From Eremophila alpestris peregrina (Eukaryota > Chordata > Aves > Passeriformes > Alaudidae), in NCBI GenBank assembly GCA_009792885.1, contig WMCF01000025.1, positions 9,326,123-9,390,122 of the forward strand: 64,000 nt of DNA, given 5' to 3'. The first letter of the stretch is position 1; the number at the start of each line of letters is the position of its first letter. The notes below the pieces were generated by a model. The model did no database searches. It saw only the letters and a program-made list of their open reading frames with translations, and was not told the origin of the DNA. Shown here in pieces: positions 1 to 12,052 of this stretch. Made by a program: the position numbers and the translations under genes.

Positions 1-3000
1 AAAAAATTGTTTCCCAAGTGGTGTTAGAGTCCATATCTAAAATAGTGGCTAAGGCATGGCAGAAGGTGCTTTGCAGTTTGCATTGCTAAATATTAGTGAG
101 CTGAGGCAGCATCCTCACCCACTAAATGCCTCTACCCAGTAAATTACTGGAAGAATTACTGTACTGTTGCAGCTCATCAGGAATGATCAGGAAGGTCTAT
201 TTGAAATAGACTGAGGCTGCGGTAGGAGCCTCTGAAAAAGAGGAAAACATGCAATTATTCTTCCTAGCTTATACTAAGGAGAAAAAAAAAAGTCATAAAC
301 AAATATTCCTTCCAGGCTTCCCTCCTTCAGCTGAAATTACCCACATATATTGTGGTTGGAGCTGACAAACTGCTTGTTACGTGGGTGAGACACAAATCTC
401 TCATTTCCCGAGACTGGTGCAAAAAAAGGATGAAAGTCAAGAAAAATACAAAGCCAAATACCAAGATCTTTTAAGAACAACTTTTGATAGTAAGAGCACT
501 CTAATAAGATTTCCAAATTTTCATAATTATAAGGAACTTTGAGAGGAGAAAAAGATCACTCATCAAGATGCTCTCCTGTGCTGCACGACAGATTATCTAC
601 CAGCACCTTTCTCATTTTAAAGAAAGTAAATCCATATTTATAGTTCAACTGTACTAAATACCAGGGAAGGCTTCAACTTAGCAAAAGAAGCAGACTCTGC
701 AAATTTTGGGGCTTGTACTACTAACAACCTCATATTGGTAGGGTTTGCTTTTAAATAGGTATCATGTGATAATAGGTTTTCCTGTGATAACAAAATAACA
801 GTGTTTTATTTTTATTCATTACATATGAATACTTCCTTTCCCCCCACTCTGTACAAAATACCACTACTAAAAAAAAGAATATAGGAAAAAATTAAAACAA
901 ACCCCAGTGATGTCTAAAATCATCTAGACCTCTCTCCAATGATCCTAGACATTTGGGATAGTCTGCAGCTATGCTCCTTGAAGCAGCAGTGACAAAATTC
1001 ATATGAGCAACTACATAGTGCTTCCTAAAACCATTTCTGAAATGCCAAAGACTTTTAAATTAACAGGCCCCCTAAGAAGACACAGGTATCTCATCCTGTG
1101 TGTCTTAGTGGCTGTGACCATCTCTGCCAGCCCTCCCTAGACATCAGTCCAATAACCTCTTTTGGACATCTTTGTCCAAATGCTGTCAAGAGCAGAAATC
1201 AGAAATTCAGCAACCAAAATACACCCAAGTCACAGAGTTTGATTTCAGAATGCATGCAGCTAACACCAAGCAGGCAGGAATACCACTAATTACATCAGTT
1301 TAGATATCCAGGCCTACATAAGGGTGGTGAACATAAATGCAGGTGTTAACTGACACAGAGACTACAGGAGCATGTTGGGAAAGAGCAGAGCTCATTGCAT
1401 TAATAATGATACTCTTCCCAGTTTGATGCAACAACATTTACAAATTATAGGACAAGTGTTTGAAATGCTTTCAAAACATTTCAATGTATTGAATCATTAT
1501 AATTAATATCAGATATTACTAAATCTAAATTTTACCTCACATTAATACATTACACTTCTAAAATAATTGTCAATGCCTTTATTCAACTTTTTAATATTAT
1601 GCTTAGCTAAGAAAAATAGTAATTCAGTTTGTGCATTTTAGCTTTGCTTAAAAACAGACCCTTCCCAAATGAAGGGGGATGGAGTTAAAGGAGGGAAAAC
1701 AATCCTTGGCACATCACTACATGCCCTTCTCCTCTCCACACAAAGCTGAAGCTAACTGGCTTTGCAGTATATTCCACCAACTGACAAATACAAATTATAT
1801 TTAATAACCCTGCAGTTTTGACTGTGAAAACAAATGGGCCATACTTGACACTGAGAGGCTCACAGAGTACCTGGGAAGATGCAAGCAAGAAAGTAGAAAT
1901 GGTTTTCAGAAAGCCCTGTCAGGAATCACTCAGGATAGTTGGTTCTTGCTACTCAACATTTGACATAACCACCTTGTGCAAGATGAGGAAGCAACAAGTG
2001 GAAATTATACTCTTTCTGAGCAAGGATGTATTTGCAACACAGCCTTTCATCCCTAATCACAGTTCAAATTATTGGTTAAACCCAGGAGCTGGACCATTTC
2101 TGTTTCTGTGCTAATTAGCTTGGTAGAGTAGGAAGCTTACTTGGTAAAACAGTGATCTCACCACGTGAAAAGACATACCTGGCAGGTTTATTTTTTATGC
2201 TTTTTGAAATATTATTGCCTTAAACCTACTATTTCACCTAGATAGAAGGATTTATAGGCCATTTAGCAAGCATGCTAAAGAGGTGTGCCAGTCAATTCTT
2301 AATGATATATAACCTGAAGTGTTGCTGCTATACCTTAAGGCTCCTGACAGAAAGAAGGTGAAGAAGAAGGTCAGGCTCATTTCAGAAGTGTCACTTCCAA
2401 TCAAAAAACAGACTTTGGGCTAGATTCTGATTTGACAAGAATGATCACAGATGGGGAACTTGAGACGAGCATGAAGCCGAGAAGTCAGCATGTTTTTCTT
2501 AGAGAAGAAAGGAAAAGAAATGAAATTACACCAAGTGTATACATAATGGGCTGCTTAACAAGAAATAAAATAAGGATTAATGGCAACTCCCTGGCTGTTT
2601 TTTTTTTTTACTGAAATTGGACCATACACCTGATCTGCCCTAACTGCTTTTTTTCATAATCCTTGTTTCTCATACACCTCAAAGAATGAACCAGCATGAA
2701 CAACCTTTTCAGCAGTGGAAGAATCAGTTTCCATTGGAAGAGTGACACAGTAAAGGCAGAGAGGTTGATGGCTACAAGGTCCTAGTTGGAGATGAAGGGG
2801 TCTGGCTGGAAAGCTTATTGGGGTGAGGGTTCAGGACCAGCTGATCACAGGTAAGCAGCAGAGAAAAAACAACAAAACAGGAGAGAATTACAGTCCTAGA
2901 GGTTTGAGACAGAAGTCAGGTAAGTTTCACTTATTTTTTCTGAGGCCTTAAGAGGAGTTTTGCTTTCTGTTTCCACAGAGAAAACCAGTGCTATACCTGC

Positions 3001-6000
3001 ATTTTATCACAAACCTTTAGAAGGTTTGGGCCTCTTTTAACATTCAACTTGTGTGACAAAGCAGATGCCTCAGGAACCTCTCTCAGCTCTGGTGAAATGA
3101 TTGTGGGCTCTTTTAACACCACCCACCTTTATTCTGAAATGTGGAGAACACTTGTTTCCTGTGATCCTAGGGGAAACTCCTTACATAAAGGAATTTGAAA
3201 GGTGTCATTAGACCTATGATCTGAACAAAGACACATCTCTTACTTGATTCCAAGATGTACAGATGTTGCCATTATAGACAACTGATAGACAACTGATGTC
3301 ATTAATAAAAACTAAATTCCAGTTGGTACTTGAAAGGCCTTTGAAAGAAACCACATTTTATACTACCACTCAATTCTGTTCTTTCCTCCAAGTAAATTAC
3401 ATGTGACTGCAACTGAAACACGACTTAGAAAAATTGGGATACTTGCTCCCTAAATCATAAAACAAACAAATTAACTTGTACTTTCATTATAGAGAAAACC
3501 CATGAGAAAGCTACTTTAATATAAAGTTTCTCCTGTTTTATGGCTTAAGAAACAAACTCCCCTGCTCTGTGAGGGATTTTTAAGTACAGAAAACTGCAGC
3601 TTCATCCACATCCTTTGCCTTAAATGATACATTTGTTTTTCTTTTGCAACTACAATAGTTTTGCTACTATTTTTTTACTAACACTTTTATCCAAAAATTA
3701 AAGACTACCTCATAACTGCACAAATGGAGTTCAAGAAAATACACATAATAATGAAGAAACTAAGTTACAGTGATAGTGAAATAGGAAAATTCCAAAATTA
3801 CATTCACTAAAATCTGAGCATTTTTTTTCTACCCTGTTTTGTACATCTTACCTTCTGAGAAAGACTGAAACAGCAATTTTATCATTCAAAACCCCTGTGC
3901 ACTGCCAAAAAAAGGGAAAAAAACCTGTACCCTGAACATGTATCTTCCGGGGATGTAAAATGTAGCAGCCATAGACTGGATACTACTCCCCTGTACTGAG
4001 GTGTCACAACTGACAGAGATGTGCCTGTCAAGTATTAAAGGAACCACAAAGACAAAGAAGCAGAAAAAAACAGATCTTTTTTACACAATTGGACAACTGT
4101 GGCAACACTGGACAAGTGCCTCTGAACATGCTTCTGTACTCATTTGTGCAAAATCAATGGACAAAAATGTTACATTTACCCTTATAATAGTTTAACTTAT
4201 TTTTTGCTATTAATATAAAAGTGGTTACATGAAAAATATTGCTTTTCTTTTCCATTTTTGAGTTTAAGTCGGGAGAGCTGTTTCTGGCACAGTGGTCTTG
4301 CTGCTATTGTTTTTAGTGGCACTCTAGTAAACTTGATAATACCTTAATTTGAGAATATACTTAAATAATTTGGAATGTTCAACAACAGTCAAGGGTGAAA
4401 ATAACCTGCAAAAGGCTCACAATGCCCCCTTAAAATTCCTGAACTGAATAATATCCGCATGTGAGAACTTGAATATGGCAAGATGAAGTAAAATGTCTGG
4501 TTTGAAAGGAAATTAGATTAAAGAAGAAAACACCATTAGAAAAATGGTTCTAATACTAAGTAATACAAAGCAGTCCTATGCACAACAGAATCAGTTCTGG
4601 AAAGAGTAAATTTATGTCCTTGCCACAGAAAAGCCTACTGGTCATAAACCTGAAAATATGTGTGTAGTTTTATTATTCTTTGGATTTTAAAACATATCTA
4701 AACCTCTTCCATGAGGCCAGCATTACAGCTCTGAGGAGATCTTTACCATGCAACATGCTGATAATGAACACTCATAAAAACAGACAAAAAATATCTAAGA
4801 GCAGGCAAAAGCATGTACATTGTGAAGGTAATCAGCCAAAAGAACTCAGTTCTTTGGCTTGGAGGAGCAAGAAAATGTTTTTAATGGAACTGTTACAGTA
4901 CAGGGAGGCCCTGTGGGAATACTGAAAGAGTCAACAGAACAGAGTTAAAAGTATGAATCTGAGATCCAAAAGTCACAGAAGAAACAGAAGAGGAAGACTT
5001 AAAAAAGCCTTTAGCTAGTGAGTGTGTGTGCATGTGTTAGTAAACAGAGCACCAAGGAGCAAGCCAAGCTGCAGTGTGACGCATTCATACCCAGACATGC
5101 TATTTTTTGCTCCTGCACTCTGAATAACTGCAAGCACAGTGTGTGAGAACTGTTAATTCAGTAACAGGGATGATGACTACTTCATGGGGTAAAATTAGTT
5201 TGCTTTGACACTTCTAATCTCACTGTAGCCTAATGCAGGAATCCCAACAAAAGGCCATAATAAATTCAAGTTATCTGATGATGGGGTGTTTAACCACAAG
5301 AGTAGGAGAAATTAAAGTCTTACTAGTCATGAGTGCTGCATTTTTCAGTATCCAAGTTTTTAGTATAGTAATGTTGCTATAACTTTTCCACATTAGCACA
5401 CAATTTGGCTTTAGAAACTCAGGAGTATTTTCAGTACTGCTTTACATCATTTATTCAAATACCCTGTGCACTCAGGTGCTGACTCAGATAAGTGTTTTCT
5501 TTGAGCAATCTGAAACAGAAATAAGCTACAATGCAAAAAAGTGAGTAAGTGTAGGAAGAGGTAGAAAACTTACTGCTGCCAGCACAAACTGTCTGAAAAA
5601 GCCCATAAATCAGTAGCCATTCTTATTGCTATTTGTTGTGTGTACTGATACAACAGTGTCTTTCTCTGCAATGTAACTGCCAGTATTCCCCAAATTATAA
5701 GTTCTTAATGGGATAAAAAAGGAGATAAATACACTTTAAAAATCAACCCACCCAAAACTATAACCTGCCAAATAACTTGATGAACCAATCAAGACTTTGC
5801 TGTTCAGTTTTTCTTTGGTAACAACATTCAATATATCAAAATACAAATGCTTTTTTAACATGCACTCCTATTACTTGATTCGTCCTGTACAATTTTCTCT
5901 CAACGTGGTACAAAACTAACTTTGAAGCAAGTGAGTGTATATATACAAGCCTGGTATTTGTTTGCATCAAAGCCTTTCTACACACACGTGGCTCTGTGGA

Positions 6001-6325
6001 AATACAGTGCAAAGTATATGCAGATTACACTTTTCATTAGAAATGGCTTCCTTTCCAAGAGCATCTCATGGTATTTGTGGCATTTCACAGTGTACCCATG
6101 ACTACAGTTTCCAGGTGCAGCCCATAATGTATAATTTCTCAAGCAAATATATTTCATTACTCCAGAGCCATATTCTGCTTTAAGCTCTCAGCTAATTAAC
6201 AAGGGCAGCAGTTTTGTACATTATGCGTCATGCATTTAATTTCTAATGCAGTGCATTAATTATTTATATTTTAAATGATGGGTACTTCAACTGCTCACAA
6301 CACAGCTGCAAATAACTTCCATTAC
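1..6325 (-). other. CTNND2: CTNND2 intron downstream of exon D (partial)
   Basis: AT-rich intron sequence with no recognisable exon on either strand. Short open frames here (at most about 98 codons) show no family signature. A small tandem pair (TAGACAACTGA twice) occurs near 3274-3296. The block at about 6180-6300, next to exon D, is rich in ATTA and TGCAT motifs and looks like a candidate conserved element. I see no complete transposon. Confidence 0.85.
6229..6234 (-). promoter_or_regulatory. UGCAUG (RBFOX-type) splicing-enhancer motif downstream of exon D
   Basis: The plus strand reads CATGCA here, so the transcript reads UGCAUG, the binding hexamer of RBFOX splicing factors. It lies about 92 nt past the exon D donor, inside the window where such sites usually promote inclusion of the upstream exon. 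Delta-catenin is neuronally enriched and RBFOX proteins are neuronal, which fits. A hexamer can occur by chance about once per 4 kb, so function is inferred. Confidence 0.4.
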
Positions 6326-6511
6326 CTGATCCTGTGATTTCTTTTTCTTCTTCTTCTTCCCCCAGCACCCTGAACTCTCTGCATCTTTTCCATTGGCATC
6401 ACCACAGAGTAATCCATCGAGTTCATCTGTTCCCATCTGCTGTCCCTGAGATGTTTCTGCAGCTAGCCTGTATGAGAGGTTCCTCAAAATGCACACACAG
6501 TTTTCAACGGT
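6326..6511 (-). CDS. CTNND2: CTNND2 (delta-catenin) internal coding exon D with poly-lysine loop
   Basis: On the minus strand, after the acceptor CTTTCAG, the exon reads TVENCVCILRNLSYRLAAE, then a Gly/Asp/Ser-rich linker (TDELDGLLCGDANGKDAESS), then GCWG followed by seven lysines and SQDQ, and ends at donor TCAG|GTAATG. The first part is an armadillo helix. The rest is the long basic loop that p120-family proteins carry inside the armadillo domain, and the lysine run could serve as a nuclear-localisation or acidic-lipid contact (inference). Length is 186 nt, exactly 62 codons, phase 0 at both ends, so it is the only one of the four exons whose removal alone would keep the frame. A UGCAUG element lies about 92 nt past the donor. 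The next exon, expected to resume with the WDGVGPL-type sequence of this family, is not seen in the remaining 6.3 kb. Confidence 0.97.
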
Positions 6512-8198
6512 CTGAAAGGTATGACAAAGAGAAAAATACAGAAAACCAGAAAAAGATTAAAGTCCTCCCCTTGCTCCCTCTGAATATGAAGCAGAAGGAA
6601 TTTCATCTATCTTTGCACGTGCATTTTCCCAGCACAGCTCTTATGTGCACATTTCTGAGTGCTCCCCAGGTAATCATAGGTTAAGAGATTCAGAAATTTT
6701 TATGGTAACAAATCAGCAGTCTGGACAATACTTTTCTAGGAGTTTTTTTATTGTTGTTCTGAATTTCACACTGGAGCCCCATGTGAAACAGATGTCGAGG
6801 TAAAAAGTGATCAAGAGAAACTGAACACTCCAAATGTCAGAAAACTCCCACCTCAGTGAATAGAAAATGCTACAAACATAAAATGGCAATAGATTCTGGG
6901 TTTTTGTCCTTTTAAAACCAGAAATAACCCATTTTTCTGGCAAAAATTCTAAGTAAATTGCCATAAAATTGGGATGTGAGTTCCATTTCACAAGTACTTG
7001 TAGCATGAACAGATTATATTTCTCCAGTCCCAGAAGCAGAACTAGAAATCTGTCTTGCTGCTTTTACTGCTTCTAGCCAGGCTGCAGACAGATACCTTGT
7101 GTGCAGCCTTTCCCTTTCATCCATTTATCCCCAATAGGTTGTGCCTTCTGTAGAAGATGCAAGCAGGAATCCATAAATGGATGAGACCCAGTGGAGGAAA
7201 ATTCCCTTGTAATTCAACCTAATTTCTCCAAGTCTAAAAGAAGTTCAGTTTAGATGTGAAACCTACTCATTTAGATGGTTCAGTTTGGTTTGATTATGCC
7301 TAATAAGAAGGATATGAGCTTAATTTTCTGCACACAAGGAAAGCATGGTTAAAAAAGCCATTCTCTATCTATTTATATTTATTTCAACTGTTCCTAATGC
7401 TCCATGGAAATAAAAAGCAATAGCCACTACATCCCAGTTCTTTTGCTCCATTAACCCAGGATGGAATGACTGTGAGGCTTTCAGCTCTATGATATTCTGC
7501 CACATTCACCAGTGAGGCAAACAGATGGGGCTTTGTTTGCTTTCATGTATGACACAAGCTTCTGCCAGGTATGCATTCAGCACACCTTTCTGTGATGACA
7601 CCAAGTTCCAGAGGGGATACCAAGTTCAGATTCATCTATACAGGAACATTTATATATCTGTTTTTTGACACAGATGAAATGTCACAGTTTTGCAAGACAC
7701 TTGTACTAATTCGAAATTTCTGCCAAATATATAAACACGTGTAGAAATATATATGTGTGTAGGTGTCTGTGTCTGGAAAGAGTTCTTAGTGCACCTTTCA
7801 TGGCTGAAAGCTTTGCAAACATCACAGTGACCATAAGTATTTTTGTAGCTGCCTCTTTGATATTTTAACATGAATTTTATTCATTTCTGATTTAGTATGC
7901 TGAAGTTGAAGCTTTGCATAAGCTTTAATTTTCCTTTCCACAAATCATAGTTTTTGCATTTAAAATTTCTCGTTTTGTGAAAAATATAAGCTGAGTCCAT
8001 CATGAGGACAATGTTACCTTAAACTAAAAACTGATAAGCAAACTTGCAAGGCTCAAATGCAACCAACACCTTCTCTATTAAGGTGAACTCCTACAAGCCA
8101 AGAAAGCTGGTTCTAACCACAAAGCTGGACAGACTTCACTCCTCCTTGACTTTCAAGGATGTATGTGATCCATATTCTGTTTCAGTTTCATCAGAAGT

Positions 8199-8360
8199 GG
8201 GCTAAGTACAAGTTCACAAGTTTTCTACTCTAGCTACTTTTAAGCTACTCTGAAGCTACTGAAGTTAAAAATCTAGATGTGTATAAGAGGGCTAAGTACA
8301 AGTTCACAAGTTTTCTACTCTAGCTACTTTTAAGCTACTCTGAAGCTACTGAAGTTAAAA
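8199..8360. repeat. Perfect 72-bp direct duplication, 90-bp period
   Basis: The segment starting GGGCTAAGTACAAGTTCACA at 8199-8270 recurs without a mismatch at 8289-8360. An 18-bp spacer (8271-8288) separates the copies. Each copy contains internal near-repeats of AGCTAC. Perfect identity implies a recent duplication or an assembly artefact. It has no coding potential. Confidence 0.95.
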
Positions 8361-8371
8361 GCACCCCTCTG

Positions 8372-8480
8372 TTTGGGGGCTGGTATGCAGGAAGTGTCTG
8401 GGTGGGGTGGTGGGGGCTGGCAACAGCCAAGTTTGCCCCAAACCCTGCTGCCAGGTGTTGTGCCTGCCTTGTGGGTGGGT
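8372..8480 (+). repeat. G-rich patch after the duplication
   Basis: Several G runs occur in a short span: GGGGG near 8375, then GGG, GGGG and GGGGG within 8400-8416, and GTGGGTGGGT near 8471. It is much more GC-rich than the surrounding intron and could form a G-quadruplex on the plus (non-transcript) strand. I do not recognise a transposon family in it. Confidence 0.5.
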
Positions 8481-9588
8481 TGCATCCCTCTACTGAACTT
8501 CTATTAATATAAAATTGATTACAGGCTAATGGGTTGTGGGTGTTGTGAAGGTTTGTTTTGTTTTTTCTTTTTTGTTTTCCTTAAAAAAAAAAGAAGCCAT
8601 GCTGTTAGCCCAGCACCTTGTGCTATGAACCTCTCTTAATTCCTCTCTCTGTCCTCTGTATTTACAGGCAAATTTCACCTATTTGATTCAGGTAGTGACC
8701 AGAGACTCCTGGAGATTATTCCTCTCAAATCTATAAACCTGTGGGGGTCCACAGACAACTCTGTGAAGCATTATTTGCAAACACAAACCCAGTGGGCTTT
8801 AAAACCTTGCTGCTTAAAAGGCTGCTCTCCTGCAATTCCGAGGGGTTTGCAAATGGACCAAGGTTGCCCTGGAGCAGCAACTGTAATTAATTTAGCACCA
8901 TATACTGAAAGCAAAAGAAACTGGCCTTTTTCTTCTTCTCTGGAATACTGTAACATATTACAAATCTTCAATTTGTAAATGCTTGGACTCTTTTTAATTA
9001 GGGAGTGCCTTTCACCTCTAGAGAAGCTTGTTCATATCCTAGCATTTTAGGAGAAGTAAAGTTGACATAATGAGGCACCTTAACACTGTTGTTATTGAAA
9101 GCATTCATTGATCCACTTCAAAGAAGAAATAATGTTGATTTTACTGCACAACTGCTTATTAATCACCCAATTTTATTTTTTTTTTGCTTGTTTGCCTTCT
9201 AAGCCTACCTCACTCTCATTAACTCTCATACTGGGTACTGAAAATCAATTTTAAGGTAAAACTGGCAGAGCAATGTAAGGAACTTTACATGGAGCATGAT
9301 ATGTTTGCTCTTCTTAAACCAGTATCATCTCTTCTACTTCAAGAATTCACTTGAGAGGATGACATGCTTACCTGTGCATGCTACACTGGGAGACACAAAT
9401 ACAATGCTTAGCACACTAAAATAAACAGCTCAGCAGAAAAAAAAAAGGAAAGATGGGCTAAATAATGCTTTGCTAAGACATTCCTCACAATGCATTAAAA
9501 AAAGCATATCATGAAAAAACTGTCTCTTTATAGTCCCCATGTGACCTGAATACCTGGATTTGCTGCTGAAAAGACAAAGAGGACAAAC

Positions 9589-9706
9589 CTTACTATCAAT
9601 TTCACTGCTCCCCAGAGCAGACTGGATCACGTACAGCAATGCATCTGTCAGGCCATCACACTCCCTCATTCTTCTGCGGGCCTCCTCTCCAGCAGAGCTG
9701 ACATTC
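9589..9706 (-). CDS. CTNND2: CTNND2 (delta-catenin) internal coding exon C, armadillo-repeat region
   Basis: On the minus strand, after the acceptor CCTTGCAG, one base finishes the Arg codon begun at the end of exon B. Thirty-nine codons follow: NVSSAGEEARRRMRECDGL, then TDALLYVIQSALGSSEIDSK. This is the helical armadillo segment that precedes the lysine-rich loop. Length is 118 nt and the exon ends in phase 0. The donor is TAAG|GTTTGT, with T rather than a purine at intron position 3, and the polypyrimidine tract at the acceptor is short and interrupted (GTGACCCTTGCTGTTGCC). Both suggest a comparatively weak exon. The open frame continues into the intron past SK, but the residues there are not family-like. 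A 49-bp pure purine run (transcript sense) lies about 270 nt upstream. Confidence 0.97.
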
Positions 9707-9974
9707 CTGCAAGGCAACAGCAAGGGTCACTATCTCCCAGCTCCCTGCCCAGCGCCCGCCTGAAACCTTCCCACAGTTCACATCCAGATAAAACACACGT
9801 TTTCCTTCTTCCTCTCATCAGAGCTGTGAGTAATGGAGACAGCTGCAAATGAGCTCAGGAAATGTAACGCAGAGGGAACAAATGGAGGACATCAGGTCCT
9901 CCACCGGCCAAGCAGCATGCGCCCTCCTGCATGGGAGACTCATGGCTCACTACAATGTGGAGCAGGGCTAATAA

Positions 9975-10023
9975 TCTCCTTCCTTCCTCCCTCCCTCCTT
10001 CCCTTCCCCTTCCTTCCTTTCCT
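9975..10023. repeat. 49-bp uninterrupted polypyrimidine run (polypurine in the transcript)
   Basis: The plus strand is exclusively C and T over this span, built from CCTT, CCTC and CTTC units. In the transcript sense it is a GGAA-rich polypurine stretch lying about 270 nt upstream of exon C. Such runs are microsatellite-derived and can adopt triplex (H-DNA) structure. Confidence 0.9.
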
Positions 10024-11839
10024 ACCTTTCCTCAGTCTCTGCCTTCCTGAAAGCACTTTTAAAATGTGCATATGTACACATAAATCAGGTTTTTAAAAGC
10101 CTTGAGGTTTTGCCAAATATATCTCCTAGGAACTGAAGACCCCAGAAGTTACAGATCTTAACCTGAGAGCAAAATATTATCAGAGCATAATATAATACAC
10201 CTGCCATTGCTTGCTTCTCAATTTACATGAGCATTTCCTTTTCTCTTTTCTTTTGAGAACATTAATGCCTCAATCTTCTCCTTATGTAGTTCATTTTACA
10301 TTGCAAAACTTAAGGCCTCAGATTATTGTAATAATATTGTGATGCTTGTGTTCGTTAGATCAGGCCAGAGGGTCTTCTGCATTTATATAATTCCAAGTAA
10401 AACAAAATACCCTGCAAAACATATTGTGTCATAAAGTTCAAAGTATTGATAAACAAAGTAAGAAACAAATATGTATTAATGAGCATATAAAAACAGAATC
10501 TATGTTTGCTAACATCAAGTCTCCCAGAGAAAAAACTGCATGCAAATTTGCATAGCAAGTTTGATTTGGAAATGAGTGAATTAGCCATCTCAAGAATGGG
10601 ATAAAGCTTTTCACGGACTCTTTCAGCAGGGGAAGACAACCCTTGGCTGAGGTGGCTCATCTGTAGCTCTTCTCTCCCTGCTACTAAAGTCTATACAAAG
10701 AAAGAACATAAAAAGCACACACACCAGACCTATGTATTTAATGCTAATGTGGGGAAATGGAAGCGAGGACATTGGCTTTGGAATTTGGGAAGAAGGCAAG
10801 GTACTTCTATCCTTTATACCATTTTCAATGACCTTGGCATTAAAGATGGAAAAAGCACAGGAATCTTGGGAAGGGGGAAAGAATTTCAGATGGAGCAAGA
10901 TGAGAGGACTTAGGGCTGGAGCAAGAGAGGACTAGGGATTATTTTTCTGCTCTGTCAACTTCATCCTGTTCTGCCTCCTTGTTATCTAAAAAAAAACCCC
11001 AAACATATTTCCATTCTCCCAAAACAACAAGGAGTCCTATAACCAGATAGTCCCCCCAGCCCCTCCCATGCAGGTTCCTAATTGACTCTGCCACCTAAAC
11101 ATATATGATTACCATCTATACTTGCATCCCCACACAGTCCTAATTAGGGTTGTTCTCTCACACAAACTGGCCCAATTAATTCAATACTGTTCCCTTCACC
11201 TCAGCAGACAGTTTGACAGAAACCATATAGCCCTGGAGCACTGGAATGAATTGCTGTATCTCTCTAGCAAACAAATTTACTCTCCTTGAAACCCCTCACT
11301 TTTTGCCAGATTACACAACAGAAACCTGCCCTTCACAACAGCTTTCAAGTTTTGTGTTGTCTGGTTCCTCTGGTCCCTGAACTCCATGCCTCTTCCCCAA
11401 TCTCTCTGCTGCTTTAAGATCAGCAGGTGAGGGGTTTTGCTCCAGCTCATGGGGTAACTTTCTTCTGTAATCTAGGAAGTAGAGTTTGGAGAACCTACAA
11501 CTAGAAAAACTCTCTCCCTTTGAAGTGATGGAAACTTCTGACTTACCTTCCTGTGGCAGAAATATAAAGGTAAAAACACAGCAGATGGTTTTCCCCAAAC
11601 AGTGCCTGTGCCCTATTTTTGAAGGGCTGGGGACTCCATCTAAAGTAGAGTAGACCATCCTCTATTAAAGGCAAGAGCTCCACTGATATTCCAAAAGGAC
11701 AGAACAAGTAGGAAAAGCACAATCATGGACTGGAAAAGCACGTTGTGGGGTATACGGGGAGGACAAGAAGGATTATTTGACTTCTATCTGAAACTACATT
11801 CTCTAACTCTCTAGGCAGATAAAGACAGAGGTAGTTGGA

Positions 11840-12052
11840 TAAATATAGATGGAGAGAGGGTGTTGAGGCACTGGTGCAGGTTACCCAAAGAAGTTGTGGA
11901 TGTCCCATTCCCGGCTCAAGGCCAGGCTGGATGGGGCTTTGAGCAATCTGGTCTAGTGAAAGATGTTGCTGTCCATGGTAGGGTGTTAAAATTCAATAGT
12001 CTTTAAAATGCCTTCCAACCCAAACCATTTCATGTTCCTATGACTCTATGAT
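11840..12052 (+). mobile_element. CR1 LINE, 3' end fragment
   Basis: The sequence from GAGGCACTGGTGCAGG through AAGGCCAGGCTGGATGGGGC, then CTTCCAACCCAAACCATTTC and ending ATGACTCTATGATG, follows the standard avian CR1 3' end: the last codons of ORF2, a short 3' UTR and the ATTCTATG-type tail. The copy is strongly 5'-truncated and diverged. Weaker similarity may extend left to about 11750. It is antisense to CTNND2. Confidence 0.88.

Larger units (their letters stand above)
6512..9588 (-). other. CTNND2: CTNND2 intron between exons C and D
   Basis: A 3,077-bp intron bounded by the GTTTGT donor of exon C and the CTTTCAG acceptor of exon D. It contains a perfect 72-bp duplication (8199-8360) followed by a G-rich patch (8372-8480). 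A faint match to the CR1 reverse-transcriptase region (GATGACACCAAG near 7592-7603) is too short to call. No other gene is visible. Confidence 0.9.

Noticed and set aside
6334..6684. 116-codon plus-strand open frame over exon D
   Set aside because: It is the antisense shadow of the CTNND2 exon on the minus strand; its Ser-rich start is the complement of the lysine codons.
7560..7640. Possible CR1 reverse-transcriptase fragment (GATGACACCAAG)
   Set aside because: Only about a dozen bases match and the flanks do not follow the CR1 order, so it is not separable from chance.
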